A stretch of 64,000 nucleotides of DNA from Pleurotus djamor (Eukaryota > Basidiomycota > Agaricomycetes > Agaricales > Pleurotaceae): assembly GCA_029747585.1 (NCBI GenBank), contig JAPEVF010000200.1, positions 1 through 64,000 of the forward strand. Direction: 5' to 3'. The notes under the pieces are model-generated. The model ran no database searches. It had not been told where the DNA came from and saw only the letters and a program-made list of their open reading frames with translations. The position numbers were made by a program, and so were the translations under genes. This document shows, in pieces, positions 54,955-64,000 of the stretch; the first letter of the stretch is position 1, and each line of letters begins with the position of its first letter.

Positions 54955-55448
54955 TCAGGATGGCAGAAGCTTCCGCATTACTACTCTATCATCATCACCA
55001 CCAGCCTGAGACCACTCTAAGAGGCTTTTGATCCTCCCCCCATGATCAGGGCCAAGAGCAAAAACAACGGGAGCAAAATTAGCCTCAGCAAGCCACTTAG
55101 GAACAGGATGAAGACCATCAAGTACGTATATGCGCCGCAGTGTAGAGACGCCAACGAGTTGAAACCGAGACACGTCTGCTTGACATGAATAGGTGGAGTG
55201 GGGACATGTATGGTTCAAGCTGATTCAAGTGGCACATCCGTGCCATCCACAGTCCATGGGTAAGCAACTCGGAGCACGAGGTCTGGCTTTGAACACTGTA
55301 CAATGTACATAGATGAATCTTCCGGAAAGAGCGGTCCAGCACCAAAAGTGGGAGACACAGGCAAAGGCAAGCATGAGGGATGCTTAAGATGACAGTACAC
55401 GGCGGTGGTTGGCAGGAATCGTGAAAAGTAGTTGGTGATCTCAATCAA
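54955..55448 (-). CDS. possible hypothetical gene or remnant
   Basis: On this strand a frame from about 55448 reads IEITNYFSRFLPTTAVYCHL, AGPLFPEDSSMYIVQCSKPD and YPWTVDGTDVPLESA. Near 55200, after a gt...ag-like gap, it continues as ADVSRFQLVGVSTLRRIYVL, DGLHPVPKWLAEANFAPVVF and GGRIKSLLEWSQAGGDDD, stopping at 54955. The residues look protein-like and slightly F-box/LRR-like. No clear start or upstream exon was found, so it may be a truncated copy. It is not recognised. Confidence 0.35.
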
Positions 55449-55769
55449 GCACCGCCGCGGTAGAAATCATATCCGTCGACCAAGTTCTGAAGGAGATGTC
55501 CACGAGACGGAGGTGAAGAACTGCCCATGGACTGTTGGTTGAAGGTGACAAGAAGGCCAGCTATTCCCCTTTACACGGGGAGCACAATGGTCAATGGTGA
55601 TGGCCTCACTGTACGCGATGTTGCTCGTAATTGTAATTGGATGAAGTTTGACACTTAGCAAGATGCTTGGGTCACTAATTAGCCTTCGAATGAGTTCCTT
55701 GTGGCATCGGTAAGACACCATGAACGCATTCAAGGGAGAACCAAAGGGATAGTCCATTATTCTAGGCAT

Positions 55770-56473
55770 CTAAGCATACAACTTCAGAGGGAAGAAGGTA
55801 GTTGGATCGTGGGGAGCATCCGGCGAGCGCTTCGGTACCCAGCGTTTGTATGAAGTTGGGATGACGGGAGGAAGCTTGGACTCTGTGTACACCTTGGCTT
55901 CTGAAGTCACTGTCGCAATGGCAGCAGACAGGTCGGGTATTTCCTTTGCAACTTCAGCGACGGCCGTCTCTCCTTCGACGGGTGCAGCAACCCTACCGAG
56001 TTGGTTCATGGTTAGCTACATCTCATGCAAAGACCTAGGCAGAAGAACGGCGTACGAGGGTGCTTGTGCGTGTTCAATAAGTAATGAAGACAGCTCCAGC
56101 TGCGTCACAACGGAAAGTTGAGGATAAGCACGTCGAACATCGCGTTTCCAGTATGGGTTTTGAGCGGGGTCGGACGCTGCAACAACCACCAATGAATCTC
56201 AGCAGAACTTGGCAATATTGCAAGCGTCTTCGCACCTTTGGTAGCAGGCGTGTTGTACTTTTCTGGTCTTGAAGCTGGTTGCGGGTTTCTGTTGAGGCTA
56301 GGAAGTGGCAGGCCGGTCGAAATCTCGGGGTTGACAACAACAGCGTCCCCTTGAAAGTGGGTTCAGTTGCTGGATTCCCCGGGGTAGAATGGTAACGTAC
56401 TGAATTTCTTCCAGAAGCCTTTGGAAGCAAGGTGGTAGAGAGTCGAGTCTGCTGCCTTCTTGGTAGCGGCCAT
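55770..56473 (-). CDS. small conserved protein, possible mitochondrial complex I subunit
   Basis: Four exons join in frame. MAATKKAADSTLYHLASKGF ends in WKKF-R across the first intron. Then come DAVVVNPEISTGLPLPSLNR, PEKYNTPATKASDPAQNPYW and KRDVRRAYPQLSVVTQLELS. The last exon is VAAPVEGETAVAEVAKEIPD through YKRWVPKRSPDAPHDPTTFF and PLKLYA. The length is about 165 residues. The basic, amphipathic beginning, the small size and the PEISTGLPLP/YWKRDVRRAYP blocks resemble a fungal NADH-dehydrogenase accessory subunit as I remember it. I am not certain of that family. No membrane helix is evident. Confidence 0.6.
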
Positions 56474-57086
56474 CTTACTCTGGAATTGAAATGGTGTAGA
56501 ACTTGCTGAGAGAAGGGGCCCACTCGTAGACGCCGGTAAACTCCGATCGACAGACTCGGTTCCAATTCACTGTGTGGCCTGTCCTTCACTCCACTACGTC
56601 CATGCACGTCTCAAAGTTCGGATCACAATAAAAAGAACTCTCTTCGACGGACTCTGGGTCAGGCCCGACGCCGTCGTTGCACCCATCTATAGAGTGTATT
56701 CTACTCCAACAGTTTACTCGTTCGAATGCTTCGGAAAAGATGCGCAGGCAAACCCGTCGCGAGGAGCAAGCCAAGACCCATGTAGTCTCTCAAGCTTTCA
56801 AGCGTGCTGGCTTTTCATTCCCCATGTTGCAATGGCGACGCCTCTTGTGGGTGTTTTGCGTCGGCGAAGCCTCCGATGGCGCAATTAGCAGCAATACTCT
56901 GCTGTCCGATCGTCTTATATTGCATCAGACACGGCTTGCATCACATCTCGCGCTATTAAAAACATGGGACGGCGATTCGATATAAAACTGTCTCAGGCCG
57001 CGTCCTTATCTGCATTCTCACTCACCACCCTCTCGCTCTTATCTCGAAGTTAAACCGATACTTGAAAGCGACCCAGGAATACGAAA
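56474..57086. promoter_or_regulatory. divergent promoter region
   Basis: About 610 bases separate two divergent starts. A TATAAA at 56981-56986 is about 100 bases upstream of the ATG at 57087, followed by CT-rich sequence (ctcactcaccaccctctcgctc). No gene is supported. Confidence 0.5.
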
Positions 57087-57991
57087 ATGTCCGTTACCAC
57101 CACCATACAGACTTCGACGTCTACTCAAACCAACGGAGGGGTTATATCCCTGAAAACCACTACCCATGCAACTCCCCAAGCAGAGATAGCCACCAGAGAC
57201 CCGCACCATTTCCCCTCCTTCAGCCCAGAAACCGTACCAACACAACCGATTCTCTACCTCCCACCGCTCTTGTCATCCCTCCCCGACCGTTTTCCTGCGG
57301 TGTCAATAGACTCCCAATACCCTCCGATAGTCACCGACACACGGCTCCCAGACATCGACCCCGCTTCGCTCTCCCTTCACAAGGCTCTACATGATTTTAA
57401 ACCGTTGAACGACAAATACGCTGCCCTGCCTTATGAAGAGGCGTTCAATTGGGACGAACTGACGTTGTCAAAGGATGACGAGCGGTCATGGTATTGCGTC
57501 GTCTTCCGAAGTCGTCGTAAGCCAGGCAGCGAAAGCGGACGTAAGTTCCTATGTCGTTTCCCCATATACTCCCTTCCACGAACGCGAGCTAATCACGCCA
57601 ACATTGTGTGCTTCTTACAGCGCTCTACGAAGCTGACAGAAAAGCCCATGACGAAGCTGTTCGGAATGGCGGTGTAAGTCAACTTCTTCATCAGTAACTC
57701 CTCCAAGGTCATGTAACTCATCAATCCATTATCCCCGCTCTTCTCTTCCAGTTAATTCTCTACTGGTACGGCATCCCCAGCCCCGAAACCGGTATGAACC
57801 TCGCCACCTGCATCTGGCAAAGCCGCAAACACGCAATGGCAGCAAACTCCCGCCCGCATCACGCTGAGGCGATGCGTCTCGCTGCTGCGTCGTACGAGGT
57901 TTATGATTTGGAGAGGTATACGTTGAGGAAGACCAAGGGTGAGACAGGTGTGACGGTGGAACCGTACCGTGGTGGGGATATTGGATGGTGA
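57087..57991 (+). CDS. UPF0643-family protein
   Basis: The start MSVTTTIQTSTSTQTNGG is at 57087. A Thr/Pro-rich first part precedes LPYEEAFNWDELTLSKDDER. The conserved core is SWYCVVFRSRRKPGSESG, then PLYEADRKAHDEAVRNGG, then LILYWYGIPSPETGMNLATC and IWQSRKHAMAANSRPHHAEA. It closes with AASYEVYDLERYTLRKTKGE and RGGDIGW. The order of blocks matches the fungal UPF0643 family, whose function is unknown to me. Three exons; the core tract from SWYCVVF onward spans all three. Confidence 0.78.
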
Positions 57992-58421
57992 TATGGTGTG
58001 GTGATGGCGTGCTTCGTTGACGAAATCTTGAGTTTTATGCCTTATGTTTTATGTTGTACATGTTTTGTTGTCTTCTTTGCTGTCGGTTTTGCTGGCGAGT
58101 ATAATTTAAATTCTGTAGCTTACTTATTATAAACCTTCTTTACGTTCCGAACTTCTGTGCATTACAAGTTAAGGACTCGGAAAAGATGGTCAGAAAACAT
58201 CGCAAGGGCAAGGGCCAAACCTAGTCCAAGGGGCCCCCTGTCAAGAGAGAAATGGGAGTGGAAACAACAGCGCACAAGGTCATTCATCCCAAGACTCTAT
58301 GGAGTCCTTAGATACTTGTGAAGAAGGTGGGTCAGTACCCGTAACTACTGACGAGCACGCAGACGACTGTCGACTCCCAACCCTCCTCGTGTCAGTCCGA
58401 ACTGGACGTCTAGACTAAAGT
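57992..58421. other. convergent 3' flanks
   Basis: The left part is T-rich (tatgttttatgttgtacatg) and presumably holds the UPF0643 3' UTR. No gene or RNA is seen. Confidence 0.45.
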
Positions 58422-60232
58422 TTATATCAGCCTCGGTAGCAAAGTCGGTAAGGGAGGAGATGAAGCCACCTGATTAAGACCGAATTGAAGAGATCCATCT
58501 GTACTTTGAGGAGAGGAATTGCCACTATCCGATCCTTGAAGAGGAGAAATGAATATCCCTGGCGCGGGTGCAAACACTGGCTTGCTTTCCCCCTCGGGTG
58601 TTAACCGACTACACACGCTCGGGCTTCGGCTGTTGACCACTTGCTGGTGCTGGCTATACGTCTCCCAAGGAGGGCTGTTAGTCATAGGGGAATCGGAGTC
58701 TCCTGGCCGCACTGGATCCACGGGCTCAGCCCGAGCCTGCGAGTTGTTCATGGGTGTCCGAGGCGTAGTCACGCGTTGGACGAATCGAGGATAGGAATCA
58801 GTGTATACTCCAATCACCGCTACTGATTCCGACTCTTCTGGTTCTTCTGCCTCGCCAAACGATTGTACCGCGGAGGTGGGGCGGGGTTTGTCAACGTTCG
58901 AATGGGGAGGTGGTTGGAGAGCTGAGACGTCCACTGTTGGTACTCCTTCATGGTGTTGAACGGGGATGGGGCTAAGGCGTACGGAGATGTGTTTATCCGC
59001 GTCTTCACCGTAGATCGCGCCCGAATACCCTCGTAAGAACGGTTTCCAGCGAAAATCAAGATCGCCCCAGTCGACGGTGTAATCTTCAGGATCAAGTGGG
59101 TCGGACAATCGGGGATCTTCAGCAGGAGAGTCGAAGTAGACTGAATGGGAAGCATAATAGCCGGGGCCGGGTTTAGTATACAGTGAGTGTTGGAGGTTTG
59201 TCAGAGTGTCAGAGCTCGGAAGGGGAGGGTCGGACGAGTGAATTGGGGAATCAGCTTGGATTGTCACAGTGTCTTCGGGGTACTCGTCGATATACCCACT
59301 ATACGCGTCAAAGGGGAGGTCATAGGCCGAAGCAGAAGGAGCAGCGTCACGGGATACAGAGCATTCATTGATGTCATCGTAAGGAGGATGATCGACAGAG
59401 GGAAAACGAGAAGGTGCAGCAGGCGAGCAAGGAGCCAGAGACTCGGAGTGATAGGAAAGAGCATCAGGAAGCATCAAAGAGCGGGGCTGGGGGAGAGGGT
59501 CGACAGAAAGCATTGAACACGGTCCAGCCTTAGAAAAGGGTTTGAATTCAGTAGGAGAGTAGTTCGGAGCAATTGCTAGTCCAATGGAGGAGTGAGAGAG
59601 GGACTTGGACCGTGGCGCCCGTGCATCAGTACGAGAAAGCATGGCGTTCATGGAAAGGTTCGAGTTGGGCTCCGGTGGGTGGAAAGCAAAGACAGTCTCT
59701 TCTTCGATGACGGTGGGTTCGATTTCAGCCGTGCCTGCGAGGACTGGCCTAAAGGTATTGTTCGATCTAATACGAGGGGCCTCGTATGGCGTAGGATCGG
59801 GAGTAAAATGGCATTCGTCAGGTAGCAAAGCGCGCAGCGGATGTTCCTGGTTGAGAGACAGGAACGTATCTGCGAGCCACGGAGGAAGTTGGCTTTCATT
59901 TGCTGGCTTCATCAGGAGATCAACGTCGATTCGTCAAATCTATCCTGAAGCCTCACCTCTGGAAGCTCTTGCAAACCGAACTTGCGGTAGTCTTGACACG
60001 GAGAAGGGGGCGCAGGGGCCTCCTGTACTGGGCGTCCTTGCCTGGGGCTCTTCAAACCATGCGGTCTATATCCATCGGCTGGTGTCTTCGGCGCACTTAG
60101 GCTGCTGAGAGAGGACGATCTTGCTCGACTTGACCCTACGCTTGACGACGCGAGAGGAAGCACGTTCAACGAGCCAAGCAAGCGGTCAAAGTGAGTATTC
60201 AAGCCTCCCCGTCGACGTTTTCTGCCTTTCAT
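58422..60232 (-). CDS. hypothetical Ser/Pro-rich protein, possibly regulatory
   Basis: The main exon (about 59912 to 58422) is one open frame of nearly 500 codons: ESQLPPWLADTFLSLNQEHP, LRALLPDECHFTPDPTPYEA and many SP/TP and Ser clusters. It has acidic stretches (EDYTVDWGDLDFRWKPFLRG) and ends PLPTLLPRLI. An upstream exon near 60232 to 59960 reads HFDRLLGSLNVLPLASSSVG and SLSAPKTPADGYRPHGLKSP. The intron between them (near 59900-59950) is visible as gtgagg...gccag, but I could not confirm the phase, and the true start is unclear. Its composition suggests an intrinsically disordered, phosphorylated protein. No domain is recognised. Confidence 0.6.
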
Positions 60233-60826
60233 GCTCGATTAGCGGGCAAATACGAAAGAATGACGCGTGAATACGCACCTGTATGCTTGATTCCGCCCAA
60301 GGCTCTTTCATCACTGGCCCTGCAACCTCGAGCAATGAATATTTCGGACGGTCAGCAACTGAATTCGGAGGATACGTACCTACAATGACTGAATACTCCC
60401 ACCGCCGAGTCTACGTCGACTTCAGCTTCAGCTTGAGGTCGTCGACGCTTCCAGCCCATCTGGAGTGGTGGTGGACGGAAACCAAGTTGTGGTCGAAGTA
60501 CATAATTAATTATGCGCCCACAACTTGGGGAGAGCTTTCACACGATCGAGTCTCCGCCCTCGGAGCCCACAATCACAACTCGCTCAACAACTTGCTTGTC
60601 ACCGTCCATGGTCGTCCTTTTCTGAGTTTTCACCTTCTACAACCGAAGCTATGTTTCGCAATGTTTTGATTTGCCCTTTCAGGGCTGACACAATCGCGAT
60701 GACATGTATCAGGATGAGAAAGCCAAATTTGTCATCACCGGAGGTTGCGCTGGGAATTCCTACGCGTCCGAGGTAAACTCAGGGCATGAGGTTCGGTCCA
60801 CTTCTCTAAGCTTCATACAACCTCCC
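60233..60826. other. intergenic region
   Basis: It contains an open frame on the plus strand (60283-60669) with no recognisable protein and no splice logic. It probably carries the 5' parts of the two divergent neighbours. The left limit depends on the uncertain start of the minus-strand gene. Confidence 0.35.
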
Positions 60827-63293
60827 ATGTCTTCGAAGGGGACGTACGTGCAGGCGTCTGAAGTCCCAGTCGTTCTTGAGCCCAAACTTTCGGGGCACAT
60901 ATCTTCACAACGGATCTCCAGGCGGACTGGTATCCGTCGATCTACCACGCTCGTTGCTTTCTTATCTTTGCTCAGCCTATACTGCCTTTTCCAAGGAATC
61001 CCCCGGGTGTCCCAACGAAAACATTCGACTTCGCATAGAACTTATTCTGGGACGAACAATCCAGCATATCTTATCACGGCCCGACATGGTGCCGTCGCAA
61101 GCGAGAACAAGATATGCTCAAACATTGGCGTTGAAACTTTGAAGAGAGGTGGTAATGCCGTTGACGCTGCTATCGCTACAACATTCTGCATTGGTGTGGT
61201 TAACATGTTCTCGTGCGTTATCTCTATCGTTCTGTTTGGCTTTCGCTGACGATCGTAGCTCTGGTATTGGTGGAGGTGGTTTCATGACTGTTCGCGTGCC
61301 ATCTCCAAACGGGACGACGCAAGCTTGGACGATAGATTTTAGGGAAGTCGCTCCAGCTCTAGCAAACGCGACCATGTATCGTGGTGATCCAAATTCTTCA
61401 CGCTTTGGGGGGCTGGCTGTCGGTGTTCCAGGAGAGGTTCGAGGTCTCGAGGAAGCTCATTCACGCTGGGGGAGCCTCCCGTGGCGAACACTAGTCCAAC
61501 CCAGCGTCAACCTGGCAAAAGGCTGGAAAGTTGACGCCGAACTCGCGAAGCGAATCACTGTAAGAGCCCTTCCATTTCCTTCAAAGAGATAAGCTCGTTG
61601 AAGTGCTATTTCAGTGGTTCCCAGACCTCATGCTCAAGAATCCCGACTTCAGTTCTATTTTCGCCCCGAACGGCAGGTTCCTGAGGGAAAACGAAACCAT
61701 TCGGCGCACGAATTTGTCTCACACTTTAGAGGCCATTGCCCAAGAGGGGGCTAGCGCGTTTTACAGTGTGAGTCCCGTTCTGTCGGCATATACGAGATTA
61801 CTCAGTTTTCACAGGGCCCGATTGCGGATTCAGTCGTACGCAAAGTGAGGTCAACAGGAGGGATCCTTAGCCATGCCGATCTCCTAAATTATACCGTCAA
61901 AGTACAACCTGCTTTGGAAGGTACCTACCTTGGACGCAAAATCTACACTACACATGCCCCCACATCTGGACCAGGTGAAGCTCGTCATTCTCAGTAACCC
62001 TTATTCTGGTGCTCACTTGCAACTTTTAGTTCTTTTGCATATGCTCAATCTTCTTGAATATTACGATTTTACTTCGCAAACACCATTAAACGTTCATAGA
62101 CTCGTTGAGACCCTCAAATGTATGGTCATTCTAACCATGTGTCCGTATATTCGCGTACTGATTTTTGGCTAGTCGGTTTCTCTGCCAGGTTTGTGTTTTG
62201 GGCCGCTCTTGTCTTCACTCTGATTAGTAAACCGCATCTTCTCTAGAACCAGAATTGGCGACCCCACTTTCCTCAACGACACAAGTTACATACACGATAT
62301 CCCTTCGAAAGAATTTGCTCAGCTCATTTTCCCCAATATCACTGACGTACGTCCTGATCCCTTTAACCACTCCATTAGCCTAACTTGCCTGTAGGACCGC
62401 ACGCATCCGTCGGAATACTACAATCCCGAACACGATGTTAAAGAGGACCACGGCACGGTATTTACTGGCCGTTTAATTGATGCATATTGATTTCACCGAC
62501 AATTTTGGCATAGAGTCATTCATCAGTTGTTGATAGGAATGGCATGGCGGTCGCCATTACGTCGACGGTGAACCTCATTTTCGGCTCTCAAGTGATGGAC
62601 CCAGACACAGGTGTTCTTCTGAACGACGAGGTACGCTATTGAAATTAATTGCGACTAGCAGCTTGCAGATAATTCTTTAGATGGATGACTTCTCCACTCC
62701 GGGTATTCCTAATGCCTTTGGGCTCTACCCATCACCTTGTGCGTACTATGAATCCATCCAATAACTTCTATTTATGTGATTATAGACAATTATCCTGAGG
62801 CTGGGAAGCGACCACTGTCTTCCACATCGCCCACGATCATGGAGCACCCTGACGGAACATTCTACCTCGCCATAGGTGGCTCAGGTGGCTCTCGCATCTT
62901 TCCAGCGGTTCTGCAAACAATCTTGAACTTGGACTGGGGAATGGACGTCAGTCGTGCCATCGAATCCGGACGCTTGCACCATCAATTGTACCCAGAAATG
63001 ATGGACGTGGACAACACCTACCCCACTCCAATTATACAGCATTTGGAAGACATAGGACACAACGTCACAGGTGAGCTGACCGAAGCAGACGGGCCGTCTT
63101 ACTCCCAGCGATTAATCACCTTGATACAGTTGTCGATATCAACCGAGTGGCTGCCGTTATTCAAGCGGTATTACAGAAAGATGGAACCATATACGGTGAG
63201 TTTTCGTACGTTTAGCGTGGCGGTGTGTTTAACAACTGTATCCACCCAGCTGCAAGCGACTCTAGAAAGAATGGGATAGCCGCTGGATATTGA
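60827..63293 (+). CDS. gamma-glutamyltranspeptidase
   Basis: This enzyme cleaves the gamma-glutamyl bond of glutathione and its conjugates at the membrane or vacuole. The start MSSKGTYVQASEVPVVLEPK is followed by a signal anchor STTLVAFLSLLSLYCLFQGI. The large-subunit blocks are ITARHGAVASENKICSNIGV, KRGGNAVDAAIATTFCIG and SGIGGGGFMTVRVPSPNG, then VGVPGEVRGLEEAHSRWGSL. The self-processing site and catalytic Thr lie in EDHGTSHSSVVDRNGMAVAI. Small-subunit blocks are TPGIPNAFGLYPSPYNYPEA, SSTSPTIMEHPDG and IGGSGGSRIFPAVLQTILNL. It ends TIYAASDSRKNGIAAGY. About eleven exons join in frame. Confidence 0.92.
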
Positions 63294-63678
63294 GTGTATC
63301 ACCGCAGACCATCAGCCGGCCCTCGTCCTTCGGTACTTCTCCCACTCTATCTGTGCTAATAATAGAACACATTTGCTGGCATTGCTGGTCACCAGGTTGA
63401 TGTATGAGCTTACCTTCTTCTCTGTTTATGGTGAAGTTGTCGTTTGTTTTGAACATGCATTTCCAAGAATGTGCTTTAACTCTCATGCTCACACCTTCTC
63501 TCCATAGAATGTGATGACTATGAAGGCATGCGGTTGTGCTGAACGGCAATTTTTCGCAACATGTATGTTTTGCGAGGATTGACCGAAAGCGACGTCGTTG
63601 CTTCTGGATGCATACTCTCCGCTGGTACAAAAGAGCGGACCGTTGGAAAAGCTGACTATCGTGTTTTAGAACCTCCCG
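63294..63678. other. intergenic region upstream of the CBM1 gene
   Basis: It holds the promoter of the next gene. A minus-strand frame crosses it but has no family resemblance. No TATA box is obvious. Confidence 0.45.
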
Positions 63679-64000
63679 ATGAAACTTGCTGCAGGTCTTG
63701 TTGCTTTGGCGTTGTCGATTTCCTCGACCCTCGCTGCCGTCCCACAATGGGGACAGTGTGGTGGTATTGGATGGTCGGGAGAGACAGGTGAGCGTGCCCA
63801 TGTTGACGCTCTTGTAGTCATCTACTTACTCGCTCGCTCAGCATGCGCATCTGGCCTTGTCTGCACTGTGTTGAATCCCTACTATTCTCAATGCCTTACC
63901 GGCAGCTCCGCACCTGCTAGCTCTTCTGCTCCCGCTACCTCTGCACCTTCGTCAACGCCCGCTACGACCGTCCCCGTTCCTTCGTCTACTGTATCTGTCC
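63679..64000 (+). CDS. secreted protein with N-terminal CBM1, truncated by the window end
   Basis: The start [20 protein letters not shown] is a classic signal peptide. The mature part begins [17 protein letters not shown], and after an intron (gtgagc to cgctcag) continues [19 protein letters not shown]. Together these give a fungal-type cellulose-binding module with its four cysteines and aromatic face. A Ser/Thr/Pro/Ala linker follows ([20 protein letters not shown]) and runs off the window. The catalytic domain is not visible; by layout it would be a cellulase, a lytic monooxygenase, an esterase or a similar wood-decay enzyme. Confidence 0.85.
   Translation, partial: MKLAAGLVALALSISSTLAAVPQWGQCGGIGWSGETGERAHVDALVVIYLLARSACASGLVCTVLNPYYSQCLTGSSAPASSSAPATSAPSSTPATTVPVPSSTVSV

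Noticed and set aside
60283..60669. Plus-strand open frame of 128 codons
   Set aside because: No recognisable blocks, no splice logic, and it lies in the likely 5' region of a minus-strand gene.
63262..63801. Minus-strand open frame of 179 codons
   Set aside because: It is antisense to the CBM1 gene start and the end of gamma-glutamyltranspeptidase; both have clear plus-strand homology.

Overview
The window reads as nuclear DNA of a filamentous basidiomycete, most likely a wood- or litter-decaying agaricomycete. The support is: dense intron-rich genes with introns of about 50-60 bp; CT-rich promoters; closely packed genes on both strands; a secreted CBM1 (cellulose-binding) protein; Pleurotus-type I9 protease inhibitors; a fungal P450; and basidiomycete-style F-box and kinase-like families. 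I found no viral genes, CRISPR arrays or complete transposons. Single ambiguous bases (N) are scattered through the window, densest at 16.4-17.5, 19.2-21.4 and 26.8-29.7 kb.

Layout. 0-7.4 kb: unknown genes (-), a 4-coumarate-CoA-ligase-like acyl-CoA synthetase (-) with a peroxisomal C-terminus, an RRM/RGG RNA-binding protein (+) and a DUF7598-type membrane protein (+). 7.8-16.4 kb: exosome nuclease Dis3/Rrp44 (-), sharing an upstream region with the ER cargo receptor Erv14/cornichon (+), then an N-acetylglucosamine kinase (+) and a LARGE-type GT49 glycosyltransferase (+). 16.6-26 kb: a Pns1/CTL choline-transporter-like protein (-), an I9 inhibitor (-), an AlkA-type DNA glycosylase (+), a Ser/Thr kinase (+) and a monocarboxylate-type MFS carrier (+). 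26-35 kb: a gene-poor, N-rich stretch, a P450 (+), a four-span membrane protein (-), a split tRNA-His(GTG) (-), a D-2-hydroxyacid dehydrogenase (+), a coiled-coil protein (+) and an LEWW-repeat ankyrin-like protein (+). 35-45 kb: an F-box-like gene (-), two tandem aldo-keto reductases (+), a second I9 inhibitor (+), an unknown gene (-) and an SSU1/TDT-type transporter (+). 45-54.3 kb: type II PI 4-kinase (+), an atypical kinase-like gene (-) and a Cus2/Tat-SF1-like splicing factor (+), all in a visibly rearranged interval. 54.3-64 kb: a weak ORF region, a small conserved protein (-), a UPF0643 protein (+), an unknown Ser/Pro-rich protein (-), gamma-glutamyltranspeptidase (+) and the start of a CBM1 secreted protein (+).

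Most genes are housekeeping: RNA decay and splicing, the secretory pathway, phosphoinositide signalling and DNA repair. An accessory layer covers detoxification and secondary metabolism: P450, AKRs, acyl-CoA ligase, transporters and gamma-GT. No metabolic gene cluster is obvious. The strongest structural observation is at 48.3-54.3 kb. The 3' end of the splicing-factor gene is repeated in inverted orientation behind the PI 4-kinase, and the PI 4-kinase terminal exon is repeated directly about 4 kb downstream. This fits an inversion with staggered breaks plus a further duplication. A second clear signal is the identical exon architecture of the two I9 inhibitors.
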